DNA of 64,000 nucleotides from Elstera sp043721315 (GCA_043721315.1 JAYSQZ010000034.1:62001-126000), one strand, 5' to 3'. Counted from the stretch's first letter, positions 1 through 8,767 are shown. The notes: generated from the letters alone by a model not told the origin. Numbers and translations: made by a program.

Positions 1-606
1 CGGTCGCCGGATATTCAGTTCCATCTGGGGCTTGGGTCGGGGATTGAAGCGGGGGTCGATAAACTTCGCAATGCGGGCGTTACGCTCAACTCGGCGTTCC
101 TGCGCCCCCGGTCGCGCGGCACTGTGCGGCTGGCCTCTGCCGATCCCCGCGCCGCGCCCTTGATTGATCCCAACTATTGGGAAGACCCCTACGACCGCGC
201 GATGAGTCTGGAAGGGCTGCGGATGGCGCGGGAGCTTTTCCGCCAGAACGCGCTGAAGCCCTTCATTCTCGCCGAACGCGCCCCCGGCCCGAAGATCGAG
301 ACCGATACGGACCTCATGGCCTATGCCTTTCGGACCTGCAAGACCGATCACCACCCGGCGGGCACCTGCAAAATGGGGCGCGATGCTTTGGCCGTGGTCG
401 ATCCCGAAACGCTGGCGGTTCATGGTCTGACCGGGCTTCGGGTGTGCGATGCCTCCATCATGCCCGCCGTCAACTCGTCCAACACCAATGCGCCAACGGT
501 GATGATTGGGGAGAAGGGGGCCGATCTTATTCGGGGTCTGCCGCCTTTGCCGCCGGTCACGTTCCCGAACGATCCCGTCTCAGCCCTGCGAAAGGTCGCC
601 TCATGA
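1..606 (+). CDS. GMC family oxidoreductase, C-terminal part
   Basis: This is the last 201 residues of a glucose-methanol-choline (GMC) FAD-dependent oxidoreductase; the reading frame is open from base 1, so the N-terminal FAD-binding part lies outside the window. The GMC_oxred_C domain is clear: HHPAGTCKMG carries the active-site histidine, LRVCDASIMP follows, and NTNAPTVMIGEKGAD near the end carries the partner residue and FAD contact. Family members oxidise an alcohol or sugar hydroxyl to a carbonyl. The stop codon overlaps the next start (ATGA), so it heads or belongs to a four-gene operon with a DUF993 protein and glycerate kinase. The substrate cannot be read from this part. Confidence 0.93.
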   Translation, partial: RSPDIQFHLGLGSGIEAGVDKLRNAGVTLNSAFLRPRSRGTVRLASADPRAAPLIDPNYWEDPYDRAMSLEGLRMARELFRQNALKPFILAERAPGPKIETDTDLMAYAFRTCKTDHHPAGTCKMGRDALAVVDPETLAVHGLTGLRVCDASIMPAVNSSNTNAPTVMIGEKGADLIRGLPPLPPVTFPNDPVSALRKVAS

Positions 607-917
607 TTCGCCATATCGTTCTCATCCGCTTCCAACCCACGGTCAGCGAGGCCGAGATTGCCGCGTTGTTTGCCGAGCTTGGGCAGATCAGCACCCGCGT
701 GCCCGGTATCCTGGGCATAACCGCCGGGCGCAGCGAAAGCCCTGAGAAAATAGAGCGCGGCTATCACCACGGATTCGTTGTCGATTTCGCCGATTGGGGC
801 GCGCTCGCGGCCTATCAAACCCATCCCGATCACCAGCGCCTCGGGGCGAAACTCGTGGAGACTGCTGTTGGCGGCTTAGACGGAATTTTGGTGTTCGATC
901 TTCCCGTATCCCTCTGA
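603..917 (+). CDS. Dabb (stress-responsive A/B barrel) domain protein
   Basis: A 104-residue protein starting at an ATG that overlaps the GMC stop codon. It opens with MIRHIVLIRF, the usual first strand of the Dabb ferredoxin-like dimeric barrel, and contains HHGFVVDFADW and YQTHPDHQRL, which match the later strand and helix of the family (about 100 residues). Dabb proteins are small dimers, some with cyclase or binding roles, most uncharacterised. Translational coupling to the oxidoreductase suggests action on the same substrate or product, but that is inference from position only. Confidence 0.88.
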   Translation: MIRHIVLIRFQPTVSEAEIAALFAELGQISTRVPGILGITAGRSESPEKIERGYHHGFVVDFADWGALAAYQTHPDHQRLGAKLVETAVGGLDGILVFDLPVSL

Positions 918-935
918 TTGCTTGGGAGAATCCTT

Positions 936-2099
936 ATGTCCACCCTATTGCTGCCCGTCGTTGGCGGCGCGCTGGCGCCCTTCACCTTGTCCCCGGCAAA
1001 ACAGTTTGCAAAGCCCACGGGAGCTTTCAACCGCATCGCCCTATCTGCCGCGCATGTGGTGGCCGACCCCTTTGCCGATACCGCGCCGTGGCTCAGTCCT
1101 GCCGCGATTGATTGGGATAAGACGATTGCCTATCGGCGCTATCTTTGGTCGCTGGGTCTTGGCGTGGCTGAGGCGATGGATACGGCGCAGCGTGGCATGG
1201 GGCTGAATTGGAGCCAAGCGCAAGACCTGATCCGCCGCAGTCTTGAGGCCGCACAGGATTTTCCAGGCACTTTGGTTTTCTCCGGGGCCGGAACCGATCA
1301 TCTCGATCCCGCCGGGGCTACTCTCGACGATGTGATTGCCGCTTACGAAACCCAGTGCGAGACTATCGAAGCCCTGGGCGGGCGCATTATTCTCATGGCC
1401 AGCCGGGCCTTGGCGAAAGCCGCCGCGCGCCCTGAAGATTACGCTGTCGTTTATGGCCGGATTCTGCGACAGGTGAAGCAGCCCGTTATTTTGCACTGGT
1501 TGGGCGATATGTTCGATTCGGCCCTAACAGGCTATTGGGGAACGACCGAGTTCCCGCCCGCGTTGGAACTCTGCCTTCAAATTATCGCCGAGCACGCCGA
1601 TAAGGTCGATGGGATCAAGATTTCGCTTCTCGATAAGGAGAAGGAAGTTCAAATGCGTCGCCGGTTGCCGCCCGGTGTGAAAATGTACACGGGTGACGAT
1701 TTTAACTACGCCGAGTTAATCGGGGGCGATGCCGAAGGCTTTAGCCATGCGCTTCTGGGTATCTTCGATGCTATTGCCCCGGCGGCGTCGGCGGCTTTGA
1801 GTGCGCTCGCGGCAGGCGATAGGGCCGAGTTCGAGGCATTGCTGGCCCCCACCGTGCCGCTGTCGCGCCATATTTTCAAAGCGCCGACGCAATTCTATAA
1901 AACCGGCGTGGTGTTTATGGCTTACTTGAATGGGCATCAGGATCATTTCACGATGATCGGCGGGCACCAGAGCGCGCGTTCGCTGGTTCATCTCGCCGAA
2001 GTGTTCCGTTTGGCCGATGCTGCCGGCCTGCTCAACGACCCCGAGCAGGCCGCCCACCGGATGCGGCAGGTTTTGGCCGTTCATGGGGTTGAGGTGTAA
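936..2099 (+). CDS. DUF993 / dihydrodipicolinate synthase-like protein
   Basis: A 387-residue protein resembling the DUF993 family, often named dihydrodipicolinate synthase-like. The ATG at 936 is preceded by GGGAGA at 924-929, so it is preferred over the in-frame TTG at 918. Visible landmarks are PFTLSPAKQF near the N-terminus, RYLWSLGLGVAEAMDTAQRG, LVFSGAGTDHL, and DGIKISLLDKEKE in the middle, where class I aldolases of this fold carry their Schiff-base lysine (here the K of IKISLLD is a candidate). The family is predicted to be a TIM barrel acting on keto acids or keto sugars; no firm reaction is known to me. It lies between an oxidoreductase and glycerate kinase, which fits carbon-chain cleavage in a catabolic route. 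Confidence 0.82.
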   Translation: MSTLLLPVVGGALAPFTLSPAKQFAKPTGAFNRIALSAAHVVADPFADTAPWLSPAAIDWDKTIAYRRYLWSLGLGVAEAMDTAQRGMGLNWSQAQDLIRRSLEAAQDFPGTLVFSGAGTDHLDPAGATLDDVIAAYETQCETIEALGGRIILMASRALAKAAARPEDYAVVYGRILRQVKQPVILHWLGDMFDSALTGYWGTTEFPPALELCLQIIAEHADKVDGIKISLLDKEKEVQMRRRLPPGVKMYTGDDFNYAELIGGDAEGFSHALLGIFDAIAPAASAALSALAAGDRAEFEALLAPTVPLSRHIFKAPTQFYKTGVVFMAYLNGHQDHFTMIGGHQSARSLVHLAEVFRLADAAGLLNDPEQAAHRMRQVLAVHGVEV

Positions 2100-2103
2100 C
2101 CCC

Positions 2104-3390
2104 ATGACAAATCTCTCCCCGCGCACCATTCTCCCCCCCCGCGCCATTCTCCGAAGCCTGTTCGATGTGGCGGTCGCGGCGGCGCAGCCTACTCAGGCGC
2201 TTGCGGCGGCGTTGCCACTCCCCCCCAAAGGCCGCACGATTGTCGTCGGTGCGGGGAAAGCGGCGGCTGAAATGGCGGCGGCCTTGGAAGACTTGTGGCC
2301 GGGGCCGCTCTCCGGCCTCGTCGTCACCCGGTACGGTCATGGCGCGGCAACGCGGCAGATTGAGGTTCTCGAAGCCGCGCACCCGGTTCCCGATGCTGCC
2401 GGACAGGTTGCCGCGCAGCGGTTGCTCGAGTGTGTGGCCACGGCAGGGCCGGACGATCTTATCTTGGCGCTGATTTCCGGCGGTGGGTCGGCCCTTCTCG
2501 CCCTCCCGCCACCGGGGGTTCCGTTGGGGGATGTTCAGGCGCTCTATCGTGCTCTCCTTGCATCGGGGGCGGATATTGCTCAGATGAACCGGGTTCGCAA
2601 GCACGTCTCGGGTATTCTTGGCGGGCGCTTGGCGGTCGCGCCCCCCCACACGCCGATGGTGAGCCTGTTGATTTCCGATGTTCCGGGCGACGAGCCGGGG
2701 GTTATCGCCTCTGGCCCCACGGTGCCGGATACGTCTGATCGCGCTGAAGCTCAGGCAATTCTAGCGGCTTATGGAATTGATCCCGGCCCAGCGCTGCGGG
2801 CGTGGTTGGCCTCACCTGCCGCCGATACGCCCGCGCCGGATCATTCGGCTTTTGCCAATAAGCGCGTTCAGGTGATCGCCAGCCCGCAGCAGAGCCTTCG
2901 CGCGGCGGCGGCGCACGCCGAAGCGCTCGGTTTTTCAGTGCTCCTGCTCGGCGATTCGATTGAGGGCGAGGCGCGCGAGGTTGCCAAAGTTCATGCTGGC
3001 ATTGCCCGGTCCATCCGGCAGCACGGCATTCCGGTAAAACCCCCTTGCGTCCTACTCTCCGGCGGCGAAACCACCGTAACCTTGCGCGCCAAGGGCGGGC
3101 GCGGCGGGCGCAATGCCGAATTTGCCCTCGGCCTCGCGCACGCCTTGAACGGCATGGACGGTGTTTATGCCCTTGCCGCCGATACCGATGGAATCGACGG
3201 CACCGAGGATAATGCCGGTGCATTCGTGACCCCAGAAACGCTTATCCGCGCTAAAGCCTTGGCTTTTTCCGCACCAGAGTATCTTGCGCGCAACGACAGC
3301 TACCGCTTTTTTCAGGCGCTAGACGATCTTCTTATCACGGGGCCGACCCGCACAAATGTGAATGACTTTCGGGTGCTTTTGTTGTTGTAA
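2104..3390 (+). CDS. glycerate 2-kinase (MOFRL/TtuD type)
   Basis: A 428-residue kinase that converts D-glycerate to 2-phosphoglycerate, feeding lower glycolysis. The N-terminal DUF4147 domain shows GAGKAAAEMAAALED near residue 47, ALISGGGSALLALPP near residue 122 and MNRVRKHVSGILGGRLA near residue 162. The C-terminal MOFRL domain shows LLSGGETTVTLRAKG, GGRNAEFALG and AADTDGIDGTEDNAGAF. Length matches the family (about 420). The ATG lies four bases after the DUF993 stop, so the genes are cotranscribed. Glycerate kinase at the operon end implies that the pathway yields glycerate, hydroxypyruvate or tartronate semialdehyde. Confidence 0.92.
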   Translation: MTNLSPRTILPPRAILRSLFDVAVAAAQPTQALAAALPLPPKGRTIVVGAGKAAAEMAAALEDLWPGPLSGLVVTRYGHGAATRQIEVLEAAHPVPDAAGQVAAQRLLECVATAGPDDLILALISGGGSALLALPPPGVPLGDVQALYRALLASGADIAQMNRVRKHVSGILGGRLAVAPPHTPMVSLLISDVPGDEPGVIASGPTVPDTSDRAEAQAILAAYGIDPGPALRAWLASPAADTPAPDHSAFANKRVQVIASPQQSLRAAAAHAEALGFSVLLLGDSIEGEAREVAKVHAGIARSIRQHGIPVKPPCVLLSGGETTVTLRAKGGRGGRNAEFALGLAHALNGMDGVYALAADTDGIDGTEDNAGAFVTPETLIRAKALAFSAPEYLARNDSYRFFQALDDLLITGPTRTNVNDFRVLLLL

Positions 3391-3490
3391 AAAGGTTTTA
3401 TCATGCGGAAGCATTTGCACGCGGAACTGCAAAGCCGAGCGCGGGCAAAATTTTCACCGAGCGTTGCGCCTGGCGCGGCAGGGCCGCCCG

Positions 3491-3528
3491 GAGTTTCTGA
3501 GAAGAACCTGAGTTTCCGAGCAGAACGT
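3491..3528. repeat. two tandem 19-bp direct repeats in the intergenic region
   Basis: Two adjacent copies (3491-3509 and 3510-3528) of a 19-bp unit beginning GAGTTTC, differing at three positions, lie in the 224-bp gap between glycerate kinase and aminopeptidase P. They could be an operator or a chance duplication. The rest of this gap holds no convincing gene. Confidence 0.55.
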
Positions 3529-3614
3529 GAGCGTTCATCCCGTCATCAGCCTTCCGTTTCGCGCACAACCGCTCTAGCCTATCCGCAATGAAAATCCTTT
3601 TCAGGAGAAGCGCT

Positions 3615-5678
3615 GTGTCGGAGTGTCGGGCGGTGTATCAGGGTGATGAGGCGTTGGCGGGGCTTTTGGCACAGCAGGGCGGGCCAGAACTGGCGGCAGT
3701 GAAGGCCCTTGTAGCGGGGCTGGCCAGTGCCTCGGTGGATGTGTCCGATACCGACTGGCCGCGCCTTGTGATCGAGATTCCCTCTCCGGCGTTAGTGGCG
3801 CAGTTGGCGGCACTGAAGGCGGAAACCCGCGCCAGCTTGCCAAAAGCCATACCGCTCGCCGAGCGTGTTCCGGCCTTGCGTGCCTTAATGGCGCAAACGG
3901 GCATTGATGGGTTCCTGGTGCCGCGTGCCGACGAGCATCAAGGCGACTCGCTGGCCCCCCATGCCGAACGCCTGCCGTGGCTCACGGGTTTCACCGGGTC
4001 CGCCGGGATTGCCGTCGTGCTGACGGATCGCGCCGCCCTGTTCGTCGATGGTCGTTATACCGAACAGGCGCGCGACCAGACCGATGGCGCCGTGTTCGAG
4101 CCGTGCCACCTGACCCAAACCCCGCCGAGCGTGTGGCTGCAAACGGCGGCCCAACCGGGCCAGCGTATTGCCTTCGATCCGTGGCTGCACGCGCTGGAGA
4201 TGATCGAAAAGCTCGCCGATAGCTTGGCGGAGGCGGGCATCACGTTGGTGCCGGTCGAACCTAACCCCATTGATATGATCTGGGACGACGCGCAACCGCC
4301 GGTTCCGTTGGGGCCAGTGCGGGTTCACCCGGACGCGCGCGCGGGCCGGTCTTCTACCGAAAAGCGCGGCGCGCTTGCCGCCGATTTGCTGAAGCAGAAG
4401 GCTGCGGCGACAGTGATGACCGCGCCGGAAAGCATTGCCTGGTTGCTGAACATTCGCGGCGCGGACGTGCCGAATAAGCCGGTGGCGCAAAGCTTTGCGC
4501 TCGCTCACGCCGATGGCACTGTCGATTGGTTCATAGATGCGCGCAAGCTGCTGCCAGGGGTCGCGGCGCATCTCGGGAGTGCCGTGCGCGTGCGCGATCC
4601 GCTTGAATTCGTCGAAGCCTTACGCGGTTTCCACGGCCAGCGCGTGCTGCTCAATGCCGCCGCGTGCGCCTGGGGCATTGCCGAAACCCTAACCAAGACG
4701 GGGGCAATCCTTGTGCGCGGGGCCGATCCTGTCGCCCTTCCCCGCGCCTGCAAGACCGAGGCGGAGTTAAACGGCACGCGGGAAGCGCATTTGCGCGACG
4801 GGGCGGCAGTGATCCGCTTTCTCGCTTGGGTCAGCCGCGAGGCGCTCTCCGGCACTCTCACCGAAATCGCGGCTGCTGACCGGCTGGAAACCTTCCGCCG
4901 CGACACAGGGGTGCTGCGGGGCCTCAGCTTTGGCTCCATCTCCGCCGCCGGGCCGAACGCCGCCCTGCCGCATTATCGCCCGACACCGGAAGCGCAACGG
5001 ACGCTGACGCTAGGGGAAATCTATCTCATTGATAGCGGCGGTCAGTATGAAGACGGCACCACGGATATTACCCGCACGCTGGCTATCGGCACCCCCACGG
5101 CCATAATGCGCCGCCACTATACCCTCGTGCTGAAGGGCCATATCGCTATCGCCACGCTACGGTTTCCAACGGGCACCACCGGCGGGCATATTGATGCGCT
5201 GGCGCGGCAGTTCCTGTGGGCCGATGGGTTGGATTACGATCACGGCACGGGCCACGGCGTCGGCTCCTACCTTTCGGTTCACGAAGGCCCGCAGAGCATC
5301 TCCAAAACCGGCACGGCGGCAGCGCTGATGCCGGGGATGATCCTCTCCAACGAACCCGGTTATTACAAGCCGGGAGCCTATGGCATTCGCTGCGAAAATC
5401 TGGTGATCGTCCGCACTCTCGATCTGCCAGGGGCCGAGCGTGAGATGATGGGGTTTGAAACCCTTACCGTCGCCCCCTGGGACCGCAGTTTGATCGAGAC
5501 CGACCTGCTCACCCCAGCAGAACGCGCCTGGATCGACGGCTACCATGCCGAGGTTCGCGCTAAAATGGCCCCGCGCCTCGATGGTGAGGCGGCGGTGTGG
5601 TTGGATGCGGCGACGGCGGCGCTTGAAAGGGCAGGGGCGCTGCCCCTGGACCCCGCTCAAGAGGCTGCCGCCCCTTGA
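3615..5678 (+). CDS. aminopeptidase P family (M24B) Xaa-Pro peptidase
   Basis: A cytosolic metallopeptidase that removes an N-terminal residue preceding proline. The GTG at 3615 follows AGGAG at 3603-3607 with seven bases between; an ATG at 3588 lacks a ribosome site. Two creatinase-like N-domains (GFLVPRADEHQGD, TGFTGSAG, VDGRYTEQA) are followed by the M24 pita-bread domain. The five metal ligands are visible: the two aspartates in IDSGGQYEDGTTDITRT, the histidine in GTGHGVGSYLSVHEGP, and the glutamates in LSNEPGYY and GIRCENLVIV. At 687 residues it is about 80 longer than usual; the excess is an alanine/leucine-rich N-terminal extension (roughly residues 1-85). Confidence 0.93.
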   Translation: MSECRAVYQGDEALAGLLAQQGGPELAAVKALVAGLASASVDVSDTDWPRLVIEIPSPALVAQLAALKAETRASLPKAIPLAERVPALRALMAQTGIDGFLVPRADEHQGDSLAPHAERLPWLTGFTGSAGIAVVLTDRAALFVDGRYTEQARDQTDGAVFEPCHLTQTPPSVWLQTAAQPGQRIAFDPWLHALEMIEKLADSLAEAGITLVPVEPNPIDMIWDDAQPPVPLGPVRVHPDARAGRSSTEKRGALAADLLKQKAAATVMTAPESIAWLLNIRGADVPNKPVAQSFALAHADGTVDWFIDARKLLPGVAAHLGSAVRVRDPLEFVEALRGFHGQRVLLNAAACAWGIAETLTKTGAILVRGADPVALPRACKTEAELNGTREAHLRDGAAVIRFLAWVSREALSGTLTEIAAADRLETFRRDTGVLRGLSFGSISAAGPNAALPHYRPTPEAQRTLTLGEIYLIDSGGQYEDGTTDITRTLAIGTPTAIMRRHYTLVLKGHIAIATLRFPTGTTGGHIDALARQFLWADGLDYDHGTGHGVGSYLSVHEGPQSISKTGTAAALMPGMILSNEPGYYKPGAYGIRCENLVIVRTLDLPGAEREMMGFETLTVAPWDRSLIETDLLTPAERAWIDGYHAEVRAKMAPRLDGEAAVWLDAATAALERAGALPLDPAQEAAAP

Positions 5679-5746
5679 GAATCCGGGATAGCCGGTCACG
5701 GAAGCGTGCCGACGCTCCGGTCAAACCAAGAAATTGAATTGGATTG

Positions 5747-5791
5747 CCAAGGGATAAATCCCTTGGCCGGGGTTCAGGGGCGGCGCCCCTG
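5747..5791. repeat. two adjacent palindromes upstream of TauE gene
   Basis: A 20-base palindrome with 8-bp arms (CCAAGGGA, TCCCTTGG, loop TAAA) at 5747-5766 is followed by a near-perfect 17-base palindrome (arms CAGGGGCG and CGCCCCTG) at 5775-5791. They lie in the 137-bp gap between aminopeptidase P and the TauE exporter. No T-tract follows, so they are not a standard terminator. The shape recalls short intergenic palindromic repeats of alphaproteobacterial genomes. Confidence 0.5.
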
Positions 5792-5815
5792 AGACGACTC
5801 CCAGGAAGATTAAGA

Positions 5816-6643
5816 ATGCTCGAATTTTTAACGCTGGACGGTCTCACGCCGACGGTTCTGCTGGTTTTGTTTTTCGTCGCCGTGCTCGCGGGGTTTGTCG
5901 ATTCCATTGCGGGGGGCGGCGGGTTGCTGGTTATTCCGACACTGTTCGCTGTTGGGCTATCTCCGGCGCAGGTGTTTGGCACGTCGAAGCTGGGGGCCTG
6001 TTTTGGCAGTTTTTCGGCGAGCCTGACGTTCATCCGGCGCGGCGAAGTGCAGGTGCGGCCTATGTTGGGGATCATCGCCGCCACCTTTATCGGCTCCGTG
6101 CTAGGCGCGCTTACGCTGCAAGTGATCGACGCGGGGATCTTGCGCGACCTCATCCCGTTTCTGCTGATTGCGATTGCGCTTTATATGCTGCTGGCCAAGA
6201 ACGCCGGGGCGTTTGAAACCCATCGGCGGTTGGGGGAAGTCGCGTTTGCGCTGATCTTCGGGATCGGCCTTGGGTTTTACGATGGGTTCTTCGGCCCTGG
6301 TGCCGGTTCTTTTTGGGCGCTCGCCTATGTTACCTTGGCGGGATACACGCTGCGGCGGGCGACAGGCCACGCCAAGATTGTGAATTTCACCAGCAATATC
6401 GCCGCCTTCCTTGTGCTGGCGGCAGGCGGGCATGTGCTGTGGGGCCTTGGGCTGGTGATGGCCGCAGGGCAGTTCATCGGCGCGCGGTTCGGGGCGACGC
6501 TCGTTCTGTCCAAAGGCGCGACGCTGGTGCGGCCCATGCTGGTGGTCATGTCGCTGGCGATCACGGCGCGGCTCTTGACGCAAGACCCGGAGCATCCCCT
6601 AAGCCGGGTGGGGATTGCGGTCTGGCGCGGATTATTCGGGTAA
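5816..6643 (+). CDS. TauE/SafE (TSUP) family membrane exporter
   Basis: A 275-residue inner-membrane protein with about eight hydrophobic segments. The ATG at 5816 is preceded by AGGAAG at 5803-5808; an earlier in-frame start at 5744 falls inside a palindrome and adds a hydrophilic Arg-rich stretch, so it is rejected. The family signature FVDSIAGGGGLLVIPTL is near the N-terminus, KLGACFGSFSAS in the first half, and the repeated half has FGIGLGFYDGFFGPGAGSFW. TSUP proteins export sulfite or organosulfonates or move related anions; neighbours give no hint of the substrate. Confidence 0.9.
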   Translation: MLEFLTLDGLTPTVLLVLFFVAVLAGFVDSIAGGGGLLVIPTLFAVGLSPAQVFGTSKLGACFGSFSASLTFIRRGEVQVRPMLGIIAATFIGSVLGALTLQVIDAGILRDLIPFLLIAIALYMLLAKNAGAFETHRRLGEVAFALIFGIGLGFYDGFFGPGAGSFWALAYVTLAGYTLRRATGHAKIVNFTSNIAAFLVLAAGGHVLWGLGLVMAAGQFIGARFGATLVLSKGATLVRPMLVVMSLAITARLLTQDPEHPLSRVGIAVWRGLFG

Positions 6644-6668
6644 GGGGAGGATTAAGCCCCCCTCGCCC

Positions 6669-7793
6669 CTATTTCACCAAATCGACGACACACGCCGAAA
6701 TCATATCGGCCCCTAAGCGGCGCGAGCGGGCGGGCGACCAGCCGTAGAGCGGGTCGGGGCGGTTGGCGTTGTCCTTGAACGGCATTTCCAAAGTGAGCGC
6801 GAGGCACCCGAGGTTCCGCGTTGCCCAGTGGGACAAGAGGCGCGGATTGTTCGGTCCGCCCAAGGTGGAACTATGCTCGGTTTGGAAATCGGCACTGGCG
6901 ACCATCAGTGCGCGCTCGAACGTGGCGCGGCGGTCCAGCAACAGGGCGGGCATGTCGGCGGGAATGAAGTGGACGTAGGGGAGGGCTTCGTCGCCGTGTA
7001 AATCGAGAAGTTGCGCCGCGCCTGTTGCTTCAAGAGCCGTGCGAACGGCCAAGACTTCCGGGCTATACTCCGGCGTCGCCCGGTCCCACTCCCGGTTCAG
7101 GTTTGCGCCCGCAAAATTAGTCCGCAGATTGCCCCGGCGGCTGCCGTCCGGGTTGATGTCCGGCACGATATGGACATCGACGGCGCGCAAGAGCGCTTGG
7201 GCCGCGCTATCGGTAGGGTCGAGCAAGCGCGCAAGGAACCCTTCCAGGAAATAGCCGCTCATGGTTTCACCGGGGTGCTGGCGCGCCACGAGCCACAGCG
7301 GCGGACGCCCCGCAGTATTGCGCGGGTCTTTTACCGTCAGCCGTTGGATCGCAGCCCCTTCAAGCGATAGGCCCAACACATCGACCGACACGCGCGGGTC
7401 GCGCGCAGCAGTGCCGATCAGCGCGTGCGTATCTTCTGCCGAATAGGGGGCGAAATAGGCGTAGGCGGTTACATCGGTCGTCGGCGTGTGGCGAATGGTC
7501 AGCGTTGTGCCGTCGAAGCTGGTCTCCGTGCGCCGCCAATCGGTGCCATCGGCGGACACGCAGGCGCGATACCCCGGCCAGCCTTTCGGGAAGGCCGCCG
7601 TTTCAACCCCGCGAATATGCAGCACCTGTTCCACCCCGCGCGGGGCATAGACGCGAAAATAGAACCATTGAGCAAACTCCGACGCATTATCGGGCCGCAA
7701 GCGCAACTCGATCCCGCGCACATCCGCTGCCGACACGAGGCTGATCGCCCCACCGTGAAAGTTACTGTCGATAAAGGCCGAAACGGGGGCCAT
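6669..7793 (-). CDS. M14-family cytosolic zinc carboxypeptidase
   Basis: A 374-residue metallocarboxypeptidase of the AGBL/cytosolic type. The ATG at 7793 has AGGAG seven bases upstream; longer in-frame starts (to 8000) run into thyX and are rejected. An N-terminal beta-sandwich (about residues 1-125, with FAQWFYFRVYAPRG) precedes the catalytic domain. Zinc ligands are visible in RQHPGETMSGYFLEG (H and E) and in LDLHGDEALPYVHFIPAD (H); ANLNREWD gives the substrate-binding Asn-Arg, and LTLEMPFKDN the catalytic glutamate. Family members trim C-terminal residues such as glutamates; the bacterial substrate is unknown. It follows thyX at 35 bp. Confidence 0.9.
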   Translation of the reverse strand: MAPVSAFIDSNFHGGAISLVSAADVRGIELRLRPDNASEFAQWFYFRVYAPRGVEQVLHIRGVETAAFPKGWPGYRACVSADGTDWRRTETSFDGTTLTIRHTPTTDVTAYAYFAPYSAEDTHALIGTAARDPRVSVDVLGLSLEGAAIQRLTVKDPRNTAGRPPLWLVARQHPGETMSGYFLEGFLARLLDPTDSAAQALLRAVDVHIVPDINPDGSRRGNLRTNFAGANLNREWDRATPEYSPEVLAVRTALEATGAAQLLDLHGDEALPYVHFIPADMPALLLDRRATFERALMVASADFQTEHSSTLGGPNNPRLLSHWATRNLGCLALTLEMPFKDNANRPDPLYGWSPARSRRLGADMISACVVDLVK

Positions 7794-7828
7794 GAGATTA
7801 CTCCTGAGCGGGATTAGAAGGCGTGTCG

Positions 7829-8767
7829 TTAGGCTTCTGGCCGATCGAGTGAGACCATCAACTCGCGCCACTCGCGTTTGCCGAGGCCGCTTGCCTCCTG
7901 CGTGACCGCTTCCCCCGCCAGCAAGCGCTTGACCACGGCCATCATGCCAGCGGACAGCGACACGGCACCCAAACGGTAATCGGCGAACGCCTCGTAACAC
8001 CCAGGCACCCAGGCTTTCACGCTTTCCAGCATCGCTTCGGCATACACGCGAATTTCATATTGCGCGTGGGCATCGGCGCGCAACGACAGGAAATGTAGCA
8101 GATTGTGCAGATCGGTTTTCCAGTACCATTGCGTATAGGTATTGAGCGTAAGGTTCATGCGCGCAAGCTCGCGGGCGAGTCCGGGGCGCGCGGGGTCGTG
8201 ATCCGCCGCCTCTTCCTCGTTCAGCATCCAGGCGTAATTGCGGTAGGTGCGTTCGGCATCGTCGCGCAGCAGATCGAGCACGAGGGCTGCTTGATCGGCC
8301 TCCAGACTATCCCCGCGCCCCTGGCGGTTCTGGGCCGATTGCGCCGCTAAATCTTCTGGCCGGGGTAGGTAGAACTCCTGGTCGAGAATCGAGTAGCGCG
8401 CCGAAATTTCATTCACATTGGCCGTGCGGTGCCGGATCCACTGGCGAGCGACGAAAATCGGCAATTTCACATGATATTTAATCTCGCACATCTCGAACGG
8501 TGTCGAATGACGGTGGCGCATGAGGTACTTAATCAGCGCCTTATCTTCCGACACTTTCCGCGTGCCGCGCCCATAGGAAACGCGGGCGGCCTGCACGACA
8601 GCGGCATCATCGCCCATATAATCTATCACGCGCACGAAGCCGTGATCCAGCACCGGCAGAGCGGTAAACAGCATCTCTTCAAGTGCCGGAACCGTGGCCC
8701 GGCGGGTTTCAGTGCGGGCGGCGCGGGCAATTTCAATCTCGGCCTGTTGGGCCTCGGACAGCGGCAT
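7829..8767 (-). CDS. thyX: FAD-dependent thymidylate synthase ThyX
   Basis: A 312-residue flavin-dependent thymidylate synthase converting dUMP to dTMP with methylenetetrahydrofolate and NADPH. The ThyX motif is at residues 112-124 as RHRTANVNEISAR, matching RHRxxSxxxxSxR except that Asn replaces the first Ser, a variation I believe also occurs in other ThyX proteins. RKVSEDKALIKYLMRHRHSTPFE precedes it in the usual place. At 312 residues it is longer than the 220-250 of many ThyX, as in the alphaproteobacterial type. No thyA is seen in the window. It probably shares a transcript with the M14 peptidase gene. Confidence 0.96.
   Translation of the reverse strand: MPLSEAQQAEIEIARAARTETRRATVPALEEMLFTALPVLDHGFVRVIDYMGDDAAVVQAARVSYGRGTRKVSEDKALIKYLMRHRHSTPFEMCEIKYHVKLPIFVARQWIRHRTANVNEISARYSILDQEFYLPRPEDLAAQSAQNRQGRGDSLEADQAALVLDLLRDDAERTYRNYAWMLNEEEAADHDPARPGLARELARMNLTLNTYTQWYWKTDLHNLLHFLSLRADAHAQYEIRVYAEAMLESVKAWVPGCYEAFADYRLGAVSLSAGMMAVVKRLLAGEAVTQEASGLGKREWRELMVSLDRPEA

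Noticed and set aside
3403..3591. 62-codon frame between glycerate kinase and aminopeptidase P
   Set aside because: No ribosome site, Arg/Ala-rich composition, and overlap with tandem repeats; reads as non-coding.
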